Below, piece by piece: positions 11,401 through 23,300 of a stretch of 34,431 nt of DNA. Location of the stretch: NCBI GenBank assembly GCA_036897485.1, contig JAYMTF010000522.1:1-34431 (forward strand), in the 5' to 3' direction. The notes beneath the pieces were generated by a model. It saw only the letters and a list, made by a program, of their open reading frames with translations, was not told the DNA's origin and ran no database searches. Made by a program: the position numbers and the translations under genes. The stretch's first letter is position 1. Every line of letters starts with the position of its first letter. Origin of the DNA: Pelargonium nanum. Taxonomy: Eukaryota > Streptophyta > Magnoliopsida > Geraniales > Geraniaceae.

Positions 11401-12280
11401 CTTGCTGTATTATTGGAGCAATGGAATGTAGAGGGAAAAATGTGACCTTGACCAGAGAAGATGAAGAAAAAAAAGTTAAAAAGAAAGAGGGGGAGAGAGA
11501 GAGAAAAGCAAGGAGGAAACAGAGAGTGTGATGAGAAAAGAGCACCACCCACTACTCTCTCTAGCACATCAAACCAAAAAAAAAAAAAAGCAAGATTGTA
11601 ATTGAACACTGTTCACTATTCACCTTCTGATATCATGTAAATATAAGCTGCCCTATCTCCATTACCTACCCTACAACCCCTTCCTTTCCTTTCCTTTATT
11701 TATTTCCTTATTCTTATATTTTATTTATTTATTTCTGTTCATGGATCAAGGATGGCTAAAAATGTTATAAAAAAATATTTAAATTCTTATAAAGGATGGC
11801 TCAAGGTAAGAATGGTGTGGGCCCACCTGTGAATCTGTGATCATGTAGGGGCGTGCATCTGGTAAAGTTCGTGCAACCGCCACATGGCATATGAAGGCTA
11901 AAGGACTGGAGCACGTGCGGCGCATGTCTCTTCTGGTGCATTTTCGGATTTTTTTACTTTTCGGATTTAATTGTGGTCCTATTTGACATTCGTTTGAGCT
12001 TTTGTTCATCTTCAAATAATTTTTTTGATATGAATAACATGTTGGGCTTTCTCGAGTAACCTAAATTTATTCCATTTTCGATTTGGATCCACCCCATATG
12101 ACATAAACCATGATTTTTGGTTTAGAATTTGTTGCAAACTTGAGCGATATTCGAATATTCATTTTATCGTCTAATTAGAAATATTAAATATAAAATTTCA
12201 TGTTTCAGAAAAAATATATAAAATTTCATGTATCGTCAGTGTCGTAGATTTTAAATCTTGAATATTTAATCTTTCATTCG
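11401..12280 (-). promoter_or_regulatory. Probable leader and promoter region of the HAP8-like gene
   Basis: Contains a GA/CT-rich tract at about 11460-11520 (CT-rich on the gene strand), then AT-rich DNA further upstream. Transcription probably starts near 11.5-11.6 kb. I could not fix a TATA box with confidence. The short open frames here look like chance. Confidence 0.4.
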
Positions 12281-12289
12281 AGTGTAAAA

Positions 12290-12529
12290 CTAACTTGTTA
12301 TCTTTCTTTTCTTTTTTAAATCAATAGCAATAACATAACTCAAAAACCAAAAGAGTCGCAATACAATTCGACAGGGTACAAACCCAAACCAAATACTTAG
12401 ACGTAGGAACAGATTGCCATGAGCAACTTGATTTGCTGAGCGAAAAATAAAATTAAAATCAACGCTGCCAAATATATTTTTGAGCGCCAAGCAATCTCCT
12501 ACAATAAGACCCACTCTATTTCGATCCAA
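12290..12529 (-). pseudogene. RNase H-like domain fragment of a retroelement
   Basis: Translated on the minus strand this reads VGDCLALKNIFG, then FNFIFRSANQVAHGN, then IWFGFVPCRI. That resembles the C-terminal half of the plant RVT_3/RNase H-like domain found in non-LTR retroelements and derived proteins (E.D...N and FxxRSANxVAH signatures). Only about 70 residues remain. It has no partner domain in the flanks and is best read as a dead fragment. Confidence 0.6.
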
Positions 12530-14732
12530 ATAACCCGATCATCTCCATTCTCCACAACTAGCCTCTGTCAACCTTGAATAGTAATTTGTTTTTGTAAATT
12601 CATTTTTAGGTTATGTAATTTTTTCTGACAGGTTTAGGTTATGTACTTATGTTATGAACACTAAAATATAGTGTTGTTGTGGATAATTATTTAGCACTAC
12701 AAAATAGCTTCAACCTAAAAAATTAGATATTTCAATTTTAAACTCTTGAACGCAGAAATAATGTTTCTTGTAAGAGAAAGAAGAAAGATATATTCTATGA
12801 ATATGGTTGTTCTATAAAAGTGATTTATTACATATCCCACTTGGAAAGAAAGAAAGAAAAAACTTCATCAAATTCAAGTGTAAAAGGGAAAAGCATTTTC
12901 ATCATGTAATCTTATCTAGAATAATAGTATATCAATGCAATTCTCATTCTGTTTATGAGTTGGTAGAACCTAAAATCAATGAGAGCTGTTAGCTTAAATT
13001 TGGGCAATCACATTATTCAATTAGGGTATGACAAAAGTTGTGTCACCCATGCATGCATCTTCTCTCTCTTCCCTTCCCAGATTCTTCAATTAATTAGATA
13101 TCTCACACTCACACCACACCACACCAGATAGTACCTAAGATTAGAGGTCACAAAGCTATATTCCTATTTCAGAACACTAATCTTTAAATTACAATACCCC
13201 AATTCCATAATCTAAAAGTCATAGTTAAATCTCATTTCATGCCACAAAAGAAATATAAAATTCCTACTGGAGGACGCTTACTTGCATCCGAAAAGTAAAC
13301 TAAACCAGCAATAGTAGGCGGTGGATAGAGCCTCCCAATCGTTACAGCAAAGCAACCACTGTCTTCCATTCTATGCAGCAAACCAAACATTTACATACAG
13401 ATCCCATCCGACCATCAAAAAGGTTTCTCATACTCTTGTGGTGGTGGCTGCTCCCAGCCCCGCAAAAAGCCTACAATCAAACAATCACAAATTGTTACTC
13501 GTATGTTGAAAACTGTTGGATGATTGTCTCGTAAAAGCACCACGAATAAGGAAAACGTATGACAGCAAAAACCATGTGGCTTGTGTCACCTAATGTTTGC
13601 TAATACTTTCAGCCACACAATTACAACAGGAATGTAGTTTCATACCCCCCAAAATTGGACAAACTCAAAACAATGTATAGTACTTGATTCATCTGCAAAT
13701 TTGTATATCCACTCAAGATACTGCTTCATCTTACAAAGTAATCCACATTCCACAACATGAGAGCAGGAAGCCCCAATCATCTCTTAGCCATCACATCATG
13801 CCAACAATGCATGAGATTAAAACTTTACAAATAAAATAACTTCATGGTTTGGCACACACAATTCATTGTTGGAATCAGATTTGAAGTTACTTTTCTGTTT
13901 CACTAGCCAAATCTTCCTAACATGTAGTTCAATATAGCCAATGCTAACTACATGAATTAAATTCTACAATGTATTTTATGTAATGATTTTAAATGAATAC
14001 CCTCCCAATTCCTAAAATTATTATCAAATTCATCAGGATATTGATTGCGCTTGATATCACAGTGCCATTATTTTTTTTAAGGAACATAATTGGAAGTAAA
14101 TGTAGTTTCCATTGTGAGGAGATATCTTCTAGATAAAATAATAAAGACACATAATTGACTTAAAGAATGTTGTAAGAATTTCAAGAGACAAAATAGAGGG
14201 GAACACATTAAATAAACTGGACAGTAATGAACTTGAATTATCAGTAGATTTCAAATTCTCTTAGTACACTTTTGACACCAAACAGGTTTACATACTACTG
14301 AGGCACTGATTGTCCATCCATTGAACAATGTAGAAAACAAATAATTAGCATGCACATATAACACTGTAAAATTGAAAACCAATAGTTTAGCCTATATTTG
14401 GATCTAAGAACAAATGAAGAAAAATGCTCAAACAATCTTCTTACAGATATTTCTCAATTTTGCTTCCCTTTTTTTTTTTCTTCTCACATTCATTGAGATC
14501 CAGAGGGCATTAAATAAATTTCATACTTGCAAGATTCAAAAGTTTCACCTTTGGGAAGTAAGCTTATTCTAGTTGGGGGAAAAAACAAAGAACAAACAGC
14601 AACCACAAGTTATACCTTAATAATCAATTGATGCATCAAAAATGCTAATATGCTCACTAACAAGCCGCCCAAACACCACAATAGGCAGATCAACCACAGA
14701 AATTCTGGACCTATAAGAAAACAAACATAGAA
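12530..14732. other. Non-coding region downstream of the At4g26450-like gene
   Basis: AT-rich with no supported coding exon. The right part (about 13.3-14.7 kb) is likely the 3' UTR of the minus-strand gene at 14733-17286. It holds a possible 3'-UTR splice donor on the minus strand (ATTAAG|GTATAAC near 14617). Confidence 0.5.
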
Positions 14733-17286
14733 TTAACAATCTGGCTTACTTAATGGTATTTCTCCCAGGGACATATATATTGAATCATCATCGCCAAGAG
14801 TTCCCTGAAAGAATCAGTTGAAAGACAAGAAGAACTTGTTAGTAATAATTAACTCAGAGCAGACATATGTAGCCATAATCAATGATCAATTAAGTAAAAA
14901 CAAAAAAGGGACACATACAAAATAAGATCATTTCTGCAGGCTGTGTATGTACCTCTCCATTATGAAGCCCCATTTCATCCTGCAGGCCTATGGTATTCTG
15001 CAATGGATTGATGTCCTCAGGTACTGGATTGTGAAAGGCGTCCAGAAACTCAGATACCATACTCTCATTATAATCCTGAATGTCAGGAACATCAGTGTTC
15101 TGACCATGATTAGGAAAGGCCTCCAAGCTGGTAAACACAGGCTCTGTCCTGTATATTCGAATAATTTGTTCAGCTCAAATGTAAAAACGAGACAGAAAGA
15201 TTATAACATTTCACAGAAACAAGAAATACTTGGCTAAGTGGCTTACTCACGAAAATAATTAAATGAAACAAAGATTTAATCAAGTAGGTAAGTTGGGAAG
15301 AGAAACATACTTGCTATCTAAAATATTTATGGCTTTGTCTTCTTGGGCAGAATCGCTCTCCAAATCAATAACTTCAATCTCTTTACCATTAGCTGCAAGT
15401 CTTCCATATTCACCAGACTTATTGTTGTTACTAATTGACAAATCAATATCAACCCGAGCTTCCTCATTTTTGGTTTCAGAACAAGAAGGGTAAATAATAC
15501 TTGGATCAGTATGATGATTGTCGTTCATATCAGAAGTTTCCAAGAGATTAAGATCAAAGATCTTGTATGAATTTGGAAATAGTTGCTTCTCTTGTGCATA
15601 CTCCACACAGGGTTCACCACTAACTTCTGGGAACAAAGAATTGGTAACCAAGCTCTCTTGATGGACATCCATAGTCGCCTTTTCACCAGGTAAAGACCGG
15701 TCTTCTTCTGAAATCACCTTTTCACCTCCTGAGTTGGAAACTTGGAAGTAGTCATTAGCCCTAGAAACCATGGACGAAAGCCATTCTCTTGGTTTCTTGG
15801 CTCCCTCCCTCATATTATCACTATCTTCTAAAGCTCGTTTCTCACATCTCTCCTCAACCATGGAATTGGTCCTTCCAAACCCTGGTGGCCCCTGACTTGA
15901 TCCTGGCTCATGGTCATACATAAATTCCCTGCTTTGAAAAGACTGACTGCCTGGAAAAGACTGAGACCTCATGCACTTACCCTGCTCAGTACCATATGTT
16001 GGAAGCAACGACTCTGCATCTACACCTGGCTGGACTAAGGAAGTTTTAGAAATTTCAGCATCAAGACCTTCTGTATCACGGCTTATAATTGGTTGTGCAT
16101 CACCTGAGGAAACAGTTATAGAGCCATCCACCGGAACATCAGATCCTCTTTTCAGTCCTACATCCGAATCGTCTTCCTCCAAGGTATTTAGAGCTGCATC
16201 GATCTTTAAGGCCTTGTACGTCAATGAAGAACGGATCTTGGTGGGAACTTTGGCAAAGTTGCAGAAAGCAAGTAAACCGGAGCTGCTCTTGCTGATGGTA
16301 TCACCCATAACATCACATTGTTCTTTAGGTAATTCCTCTATGGGAGTCTGTTTTTCTGTTTCATTGTTACTAGTGCTATCCTTCACCTCCTCAGTCCCTT
16401 CTTTCAAATTACTCAGATCATCACACCTCTTTGTGAGCCCCACGTCAATCTCACTCATAGTATCTTTCCCAGCACTAGAGGAGCTAGCCTTTGAGTCCAC
16501 ATCATCCTGAAACTGGTACTTTTCTGCTTCAGATTCAATATTGCGTATACTTTCAGTTTTCGTTACTAAATCACTAGAACCAGACTTCTGCAACCCACTA
16601 GCATCTTTACCACCTCGTTGCTCCTCATTATGTACTGAAAAAGTATCTTCCTCATCTTCCATATCAGGGGAAAACCTCGGTCTATCTGACCACGACCCAC
16701 TCCTCCCAGGACTCCTCCCATTTTCTCTGCTCCAATCTGAGCTATAACTACGAAAATTACCTCGTCTCCTTTCCCTCGAATTATTTCTCATTCCCGCTTG
16801 CTTATAGTCATCAGCATACCTCTTCCTACCAGGCCCAGCATCAGAAACAGCATTCCCTAAACGCGAAAGGGCAGATGCTCGGCCCTCAGCTGAAATGTGC
16901 ATATTATCACTCTCATGTGGCCTAAATTCCTGCAATTCACCCATCTGCTTCTTCAAGCTACCATTCTGCCACTTCCCCGAAAGCACACTCGGAGACAGCA
17001 TCCCCTGAGAAACCAAATACTCAGCCGCAAGCCGACCTGCCTCCATAAAAATATCCCCCTTCTGTGGTGGTGGTGGAGGAGGAGGTGGTGGCGGCAGCTG
17101 AGGTGGTTTATAAGGCTTAGCATGGCCCTGGCCACGCCCAAAACCACGATTGAAGCCCCTATATTCAGAATTGTAATACCCATGTCCCCGAACTGAATCG
17201 GGCGAACCCCGAGAAGGAGCCATTCCCATCCCCATTGAACCAGACCTGTTATACCCATTTCCCGGATTCCGGTGCCTGTTATGCAT
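14733..17286 (-). CDS. Uncharacterized plant protein, At4g26450 family
   Basis: Three coding exons on the minus strand: 17286-15311, 15148-14953 and 14804-14733. Junctions are in phase 2 (Lys659) and phase 0, giving 747 aa. The N terminus (about 1-60) is Gly/Arg/Asn-rich with RGFNRGFGRGQG, like an RGG-type RNA-binding region, followed by a run of ten prolines at 65-74. The most conserved-looking block is 77-112 (GDIFMEAGRLAAEYLVSQG, then LSGKWQNGSLK). An Arg/Ser-rich stretch at about 140-190 may be nuclear targeting. The C terminus has Asp/Glu-rich segments (EVIDLESDSAQED near 638-650) and ends with DDDSIYMSLGEIPL. I recognise the family by name only; its biochemical function is unknown to me. 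The last exon is the least certain, because a GTAAGC donor lies just before the stop. Confidence 0.82.
17060..17095 (-). repeat. CCN repeat encoding a polyproline run
   Basis: A GGT/GGA-rich tract on the plus strand encodes ten consecutive prolines (residues 65-74) in the At4g26450-like protein. It is a likely site of length polymorphism. Confidence 0.85.
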
Positions 17287-17296
17287 GTTTCCACAG

Positions 17297-17406
17297 CTAC
17301 AAAGATACAGAATTATAGATAGACAGATACACACAACAAATAGAAGCTGAGTTGTTTGATTGCTTCAAATTGAGATTGTAATAGCTAACTAATACAATAC
17401 AAACAC
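17297..17406 (-). other. Probable 5'-UTR intron of the At4g26450-like gene
   Basis: The minus strand has GACAAG|GTGTTT (donor at 17406-17405) and CTTTGTAG|CTGTGG (acceptor at 17298-17297), only ten bases before the ATG. The in-frame codons upstream of the ATG are this intron and leader read through, so Met at 17286 is chosen as start. Confidence 0.55.
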
Positions 17407-17477
17407 CTTGTCCCTAATTTCTCCAACAAAATTATGCAAAATTCTTCGGCAAAGTAGCAACAACAAGAACAGCTATA

Positions 17478-17502
17478 CAACAACAACAACAACAACAACA
17501 AC
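17478..17502. repeat. (CAA)n microsatellite
   Basis: About eight CAA repeats, in the probable 5' leader of the At4g26450-like gene. Confidence 0.95.
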
Positions 17503-17699
17503 CAAACTCTTGTTTTCCTGACAAGAACTGATAAACTTCCCCGAACCCAACAAAACCCAGATGCGAAATTGTCAGAATCGGAGATAGAGAAAAGTCAAGA
17601 AACTCCAGAACCAGAGCAAAGTGTCAAAATCCAGATCCTGATGAGACGAAGAATCGCACAGATCTATCTGATCTTTGGGGAATCTAACCTTATATGATT

Positions 17700-20040
17700 G
17701 TTCGAGGAAATTAAGATCCAGCTCGAGGTCTTAGGGTTTCAGTGCCCATCCCCTCCATGCCCACCACACCACAGTTTATGGTCAAATTCTTGCAAAATCA
17801 GATATTTGATGGATGGATTGGATGCCCAATTCTGGCAAATGGTTCCTTTTTATCAAACTCGTTGCTTTTTTTGGAAAATTAAATTCATGGGTAATGACTG
17901 TAATGTGTCTCTGCGAATGTGAAATGGTTTCGTTTGGTTATGACGTGTTGCATTGCTGTGGCTTGGGCGGGCGGGCCGGTAATTTTCCTTTTCCCCAAAC
18001 AGTCCATATCCGGTTCCCTCATTTCTTTTGTTTTTAGGGCTTGTTTGGACCATCTACTCTCACCTCATGAAGCTCTAATGTCTATAAACATTTTTAATAT
18101 TTAAAGACAAGTTATTAAATTCTTAATTACACTCTTATTTTTTAGACAATTTTAATCAAACAACTCAATCTTAAGAAATTATTTTAAACCTCCTAAACTT
18201 ACAAAGTTAATAATTTTTACCAACATTTTACCTCTTTCAGCTATCACTATATATATTCGAAGTAGACAACTCAATAAAACCCATAGTGTTAGGCTTTGAT
18301 GCACGTTTTTTTTTTCTTCTTCATAAATTTGAAGAGTTTGGATTTATATTAAAGCTCACAACATCTGGACGTTACATGTGACCCGGCACAATTTAAACGT
18401 GTTTTGACAAAATACTTTTATAGTTGAGTTGTGTTGTGTTTGTATTGGAGACTCAACACGATTTATAAGTGTGTCGTGTTGAACTTGTAAAACAGCACGA
18501 CACAATCAAATGCTTAATATTGAATTAGTATGTCAACCTTATTAAATCACATCATTGGTTAACCAATTATTAATTTCTCTGTGCTTCTCTTATTTGATAT
18601 GTTTTCATTTCATCTTCTCTTTGTCACTCTATGTTAATCTTACACATCTATTGCGCCTACGATAAGATAGTGAAAGTAAGGAATATGATTAACATCAATT
18701 GTATATAAAGTCTTGTTTACATAAAACGACATGAAAAAGAGAGACATTCATAATTATAAGAAACAGAGACTCATATGTGGTAGGACCACAATCACAAAAT
18801 AACAAGTCATATACATTGCATGTGGTGTAAGAGACATACAATTACATTAAATGGACGAATTGAGTGTGAAAAAATTAGTTGGAGTCGAATTAAGCTATAT
18901 ATAATTTAATTAGTGTTTTGTTTTTGTTTATTAAGCTAAGGTAGTTTCATATAATGATATAAGTTTAAATATGTACTCCCAATATATCATTAGAAGGCAC
19001 ATCAATATATTAACTATGTGCTTTTATTACTATTCACCCTTTGCTTAACTATCTGTCTTATTGTTTTTAGAATTAATTTAATGTTAATCTCAAGGTATAG
19101 TAGACCTTGGATTACCTAAGCAGCTCTATGTCTCTTATTTATTGTTTAACCACTCTCTCACTCAAATAGTCAAATTTCACACTTTTACTATTGTCCACCC
19201 ACTTTATTATGTTTCTTTATCCATATCTCTCATTTGTACCATTTTTACTATTTGTAATAGAATGTGTTTTAGCTACATTTTTAGATTTTTTGGTGGTTAG
19301 ATTATTAAGAACAAATTCAAATGAATCAAATTTCAGATTTTTTGTGAATCAAATAAGAATTTGTGTAAATTTGGTATTAAGGACACAACATTAAGGGTTT
19401 AGTAACAAAATGAACACAAAACTGGTGAGTTTGGTTTGAGTGGGTAATTTTTTATTTTATTTTCTTAATTTACAAATTTTTCGGGACTTCACACACTTAG
19501 GTATTGTTTGGTATCCCAATAATGTAAAATTATTTTCTTGTTTGTGAGTGTTTGGGTGAAATACATCATACGTGAAAAAAATGCAAAGTTAAGATGATTG
19601 AAACTCAAAATGCATCGCATTATCTGTAAAGTGTATAATTTCATAAGTGATATTGTGGTTCTTGATTCACATTTTTACCTCTTTCTTATTTTTACTTTCT
19701 ATACTATAACTTTTCACACAATAATTTACAAACTTATGTTAGTGGTCATTGAAAATTTGTGCACTCTTATATTTTTATGATTATTATGATGTCAATCTAT
19801 TGATTGTGGAAATAACTTCCGAGTTTGAACTCCACTAAACACAATTATTAGGATGAGTGATAATTTTAACTGTGACTAAACTCCGAGCTGGACGTACCTT
19901 CGGCCCAAGATTTGTCACCATAAAGCCCAATTCAGCCATAGAGAAAGCCCCATATTGTAATCCGATAATCTCTATTTTAGTTTTGCAATTATCATTAAAC
20001 AACAGAGTACTTACTGTTGTAATCTAAATCAAATCCTATG
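17700..20040. promoter_or_regulatory. Head-to-head intergenic region, At4g26450-like / CLC-f
   Basis: About 2.3 kb of AT-rich DNA between the divergent starts of the minus-strand gene (17286) and CLC-f (20358). I see no gene in it. A stretch at about 18370-18510 is rich in GTGTCGTGTT / CACGACACAA motifs and looks like a decayed transposable-element terminus. The rest shows no feature I can name. Confidence 0.5.
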
Positions 20041-20277
20041 AAACGTTAAAAGCAACCTGCTTGAAAGTTGCCGCAACAACGAATCATTTGGTTGCCAAAT
20101 CTTTGGATTATTACTCGATTCTTCCCCGGCGCCAAATCTTTCCATCGTGACCTCGCGATCTCAGTGCGCAAACAAACAAAATTCAGGAAGATCAATCAGA
20201 CCCAGAGCTCAAAACCAGAGAGTCCTCGCAGAACACAACACAACCTAAACTGTTCGATTCTTCTCCACCAGACCCAG

Positions 20278-20328
20278 ATGAGAAATGTCATTTCTTTGGC
20301 CAAAATGGGCGTAGATACAGAGGCGTAG
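20278..20328 (+). other. Upstream ORF 1 in the CLC-f leader
   Basis: ATG at 20278 followed by 16 codons and TAG at 20326-20328, 29 bases before the CLC-f start. It is present in the mRNA only if transcription starts upstream of 20278, which is likely but unproven. Confidence 0.45.
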
Positions 20329-20341
20329 AGCGATTCTGGTG

Positions 20342-20353
20342 ATGGGTTTTTGA
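20342..20353 (+). other. Minimal upstream ORF 2 in the CLC-f leader
   Basis: ATG GGT TTT TGA: a three-codon frame whose stop lies four bases before the main ATG at 20358. Such short spacing leaves little room for reinitiation, so it may lower translation. Inference from sequence only. Confidence 0.5.
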
Positions 20354-20357
20354 GGAA

Positions 20358-23300
20358 ATGTCAGGAGGAGGAGGAGGAGAATTCGGCGACCAAAGCCATC
20401 TCCTGAGATCGGACCCAGAATCCGGCGAGTTGGAAGCTCACGGCAGAGTTCTTATCCGGAGCGTTAGTGACGGCGTGCGAGGAGGGGGCATTAAGGATCT
20501 GTTCAAGCAATTGGATCGAGGCTTCTCCTCCAGACGCGTAGCTTTCAAGCGATTTGATAGAGATAGAGAATGGGACAGCGACAGAGATAGGGATAGAGAG
20601 AGGGATCATTTGGCTGTTGAAGATCATTACCATGTCGAAGGGATTCGAGGGAGTGATGTTTTGGCGGATAGTGCTCCTCCTGAATGGGCTTTGCTTCTCA
20701 TTGGATGCCTTATCGGCCTCGCCACCGGCCTCATTGTTGCGGCCTTCACTAAAGGGGTATGCCAATTCATGTCAATGATATTTGCTGTATTGCTTCTTTA
20801 TGCCAATTGTTTTATCGGGTTTTCATTTTTCAGTGTGCAATATTTGTTCTTGGAATATTTTAAATGTCGTTTTAGAGTTTTTCATAGAGATTAAAAAAAG
20901 ATGATAAACGACATTCTAGGCCTTAGATAAAGACATCAAACTCATCATTGCTAGTACACTACTAATATATTTATTCTACTTTAATGCTAAAAACTTTTCT
21001 TCCATATGAAAGTCATCATTAGTAGTACTACTATTTGAAATGATAAAAGGGCGTATATGTTTGTTAAAAGTTGAAAGCAACATTTATTTTGAAACAAAAA
21101 ATTGACCGTAGAATGACATTTAATTTGAAACGGAGGTAGTATTAGATGTGAATCAAATTAGCTAAACTTGTATTGTATGCATTGCTTGTTCTAGTAATTA
21201 GAGCATGGCAGTTCAAGTTTGAGGAGCTGCTTGTCCAATTTTCATTTTTAGAATATTGTCATGGTCTGAAATATATTTACTCACATTTACTGATGTTTTT
21301 CAGTATCTTATTTTATATAGGTTTTAAGTGTATATTTGCCATTTCAAATCATTAGAGTGATATTCGGCTTTTGTATCTATTTTGCTGTATTGCTTTCTGT
21401 GTTTTTAGTCGTTTTGTCTAGAATTTTTATCTCCGTGCTCCTATTACATGCACTAGTGATCTCATTGTGCGCATTTCGCATACATTTTATTTATTATAAT
21501 TTATATCTGTTTCTGTTAAGTGTTGCTGTTTCTCAAATGTTTAGTAACCATCTAGGTGCATCTAATACATGAATGGGCCTGGGCTGGTACTCCAACTGAA
21601 GGTGCTGCTTGGCTTCGTCTACAAAGCTTGGCTGACACATGGCATAGGATTCTCTTAATACCAGTTACAGGAGGAGTTATTGTTGGCATGATGCATGGTT
21701 TACTCGAAATATTAGATCAAATAAGACAGTCCACTTCTTCTCCAGTTTCTCAGGGTCAAGGCTTTGATTTTGTTGCAGCAATCTTTCCAACAATAAAGGC
21801 TATCCAGGCAGCTGTAACTCTAGGGACTGGTTGTTCTTTAGGTCCTGAAGGCCCTAGTGTAGATATTGGAAAATCATGTGCCAATGGATTCTCACTAATG
21901 ATGGAAAACAATAGAGAAAGGAAGATAGCTCTAGTTGCAGCTGGTGCGGCTGCTGGAATTTCTTCAGGTACACATGTTCATATTACAGCTTACAACTACA
22001 AGTTTTTTGCATATTAGTTTTAGCATTTTTCTCTGATAGGTACACCTGTTTTATTTTTTATATTGCCTTTTGCCAAACCTTTTTTCAGCCATCTCCTTTG
22101 GTTGGAAAAACAAACTTCAGGGATGTCCATTCTTAATTACGATTCATATTCTATTTTTGTATGGTAACATGAGTTTTTAGAGTAATTTTCTTAAAAGCTA
22201 CTTATAACCACAGGAGGCCAGAAGCTGTATATGATCCTTAATTGTAAATTTTATTTCAAGTGCCTGTCCTGAAGAAAATATTGTAGACACTATGTCATCT
22301 GTGCATATGTACAACAACTACTGCAGTTCTTTAGTGGTGGTAGGGAGTAAGGGGGCTGAAAAACAACTGAACAGGGGTAGTAATCTTGGCAAGCTGATCA
22401 GCACAGGTATTGGTTTCTGTTTTGTATTAGATTAGGACTGTTTGGTATTGCACTCTGACTTGTATTATTTATATGGGTGTGCTATTAGAAGACAATTTAT
22501 CAAGTTATGGGACAAATATCTGGTGGCTACTTAATATTGGTACTTGGTTAGAGTGCTTATATTGGAGGACATATTTCTTCAAAGAAGATGCACTTGCATA
22601 CTTTTGTTTTCTGGTTTTCTTTGATAAAAAGATAATACCCAATAACTGCAGCTTCTGGATACCTTCGTTTGGGTTTGAAAGTTTCCATTTTAAATCTTAT
22701 GGCTAGTCTTAAACTTGCAGTTCAATTTTTTCTTGTGCTGCTGCTTCTAGCTTGCTTTGTTGAAACTAACATGGACGAGTGTGTGTTTACTTAATAAATA
22801 ATATTGTATCTTCTTGTATATACTTCTGTTTCTTTTCTTTTTACACTTTCAGTGCTATAAATTCAGCTTTTAACTTTTCTCTTTCTTCAGGTTTTAATGC
22901 AGCTGTAGCTGGTTGTTTCTTTGCTATTGAAACTGTGTTAAGACCGCTTCGTGCAGAAAACTCGCCTCCATTCACCACTGCAATGATAATATTGGCTTCT
23001 GTTATATCATCTACCACGTCAAATGTTTTGCTTGGCACGCAATCAGCTTTTACGGTGCCTGAATATGATTTAAAATCTGCTGCTGGTATTATAAACTGCA
23101 ATCCCTTTTATTCGGTTTTCGTTTTTTTATTCTTCCTTTCTGTTATGTTTTGTTCTCTCAACTGTTCAAAGTTCACATTTGTATGCAATATTAGTTTAGA
23201 GAACAACCCAAAAAGAGCTTGGGGGAGGATAGTCTCTAATATATTTGTAATTAAAAGACGCAGTTCAAGTAATTATGCTGATGACATGTTATTGTTCACA

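Noticed and set aside
14711-14749. GTAAGC donor and CTTATAG acceptor near the end of the At4g26450-like gene, giving a longer hydrophobic C terminus
   Set aside because: The intron would be 39 bp, too short, and the resulting tail looks like translated non-coding DNA.
15971-16510. 179-codon plus-strand open frame
   Set aside because: It is antisense to the long exon of the At4g26450-like gene and has no family features.
21030-21145. Complete Stowaway MITE in CLC-f intron 1
   Set aside because: Only the right end (AAACGGAGGTAGTA) looks right; the left end at about 21030 matches weakly, so no element is called.
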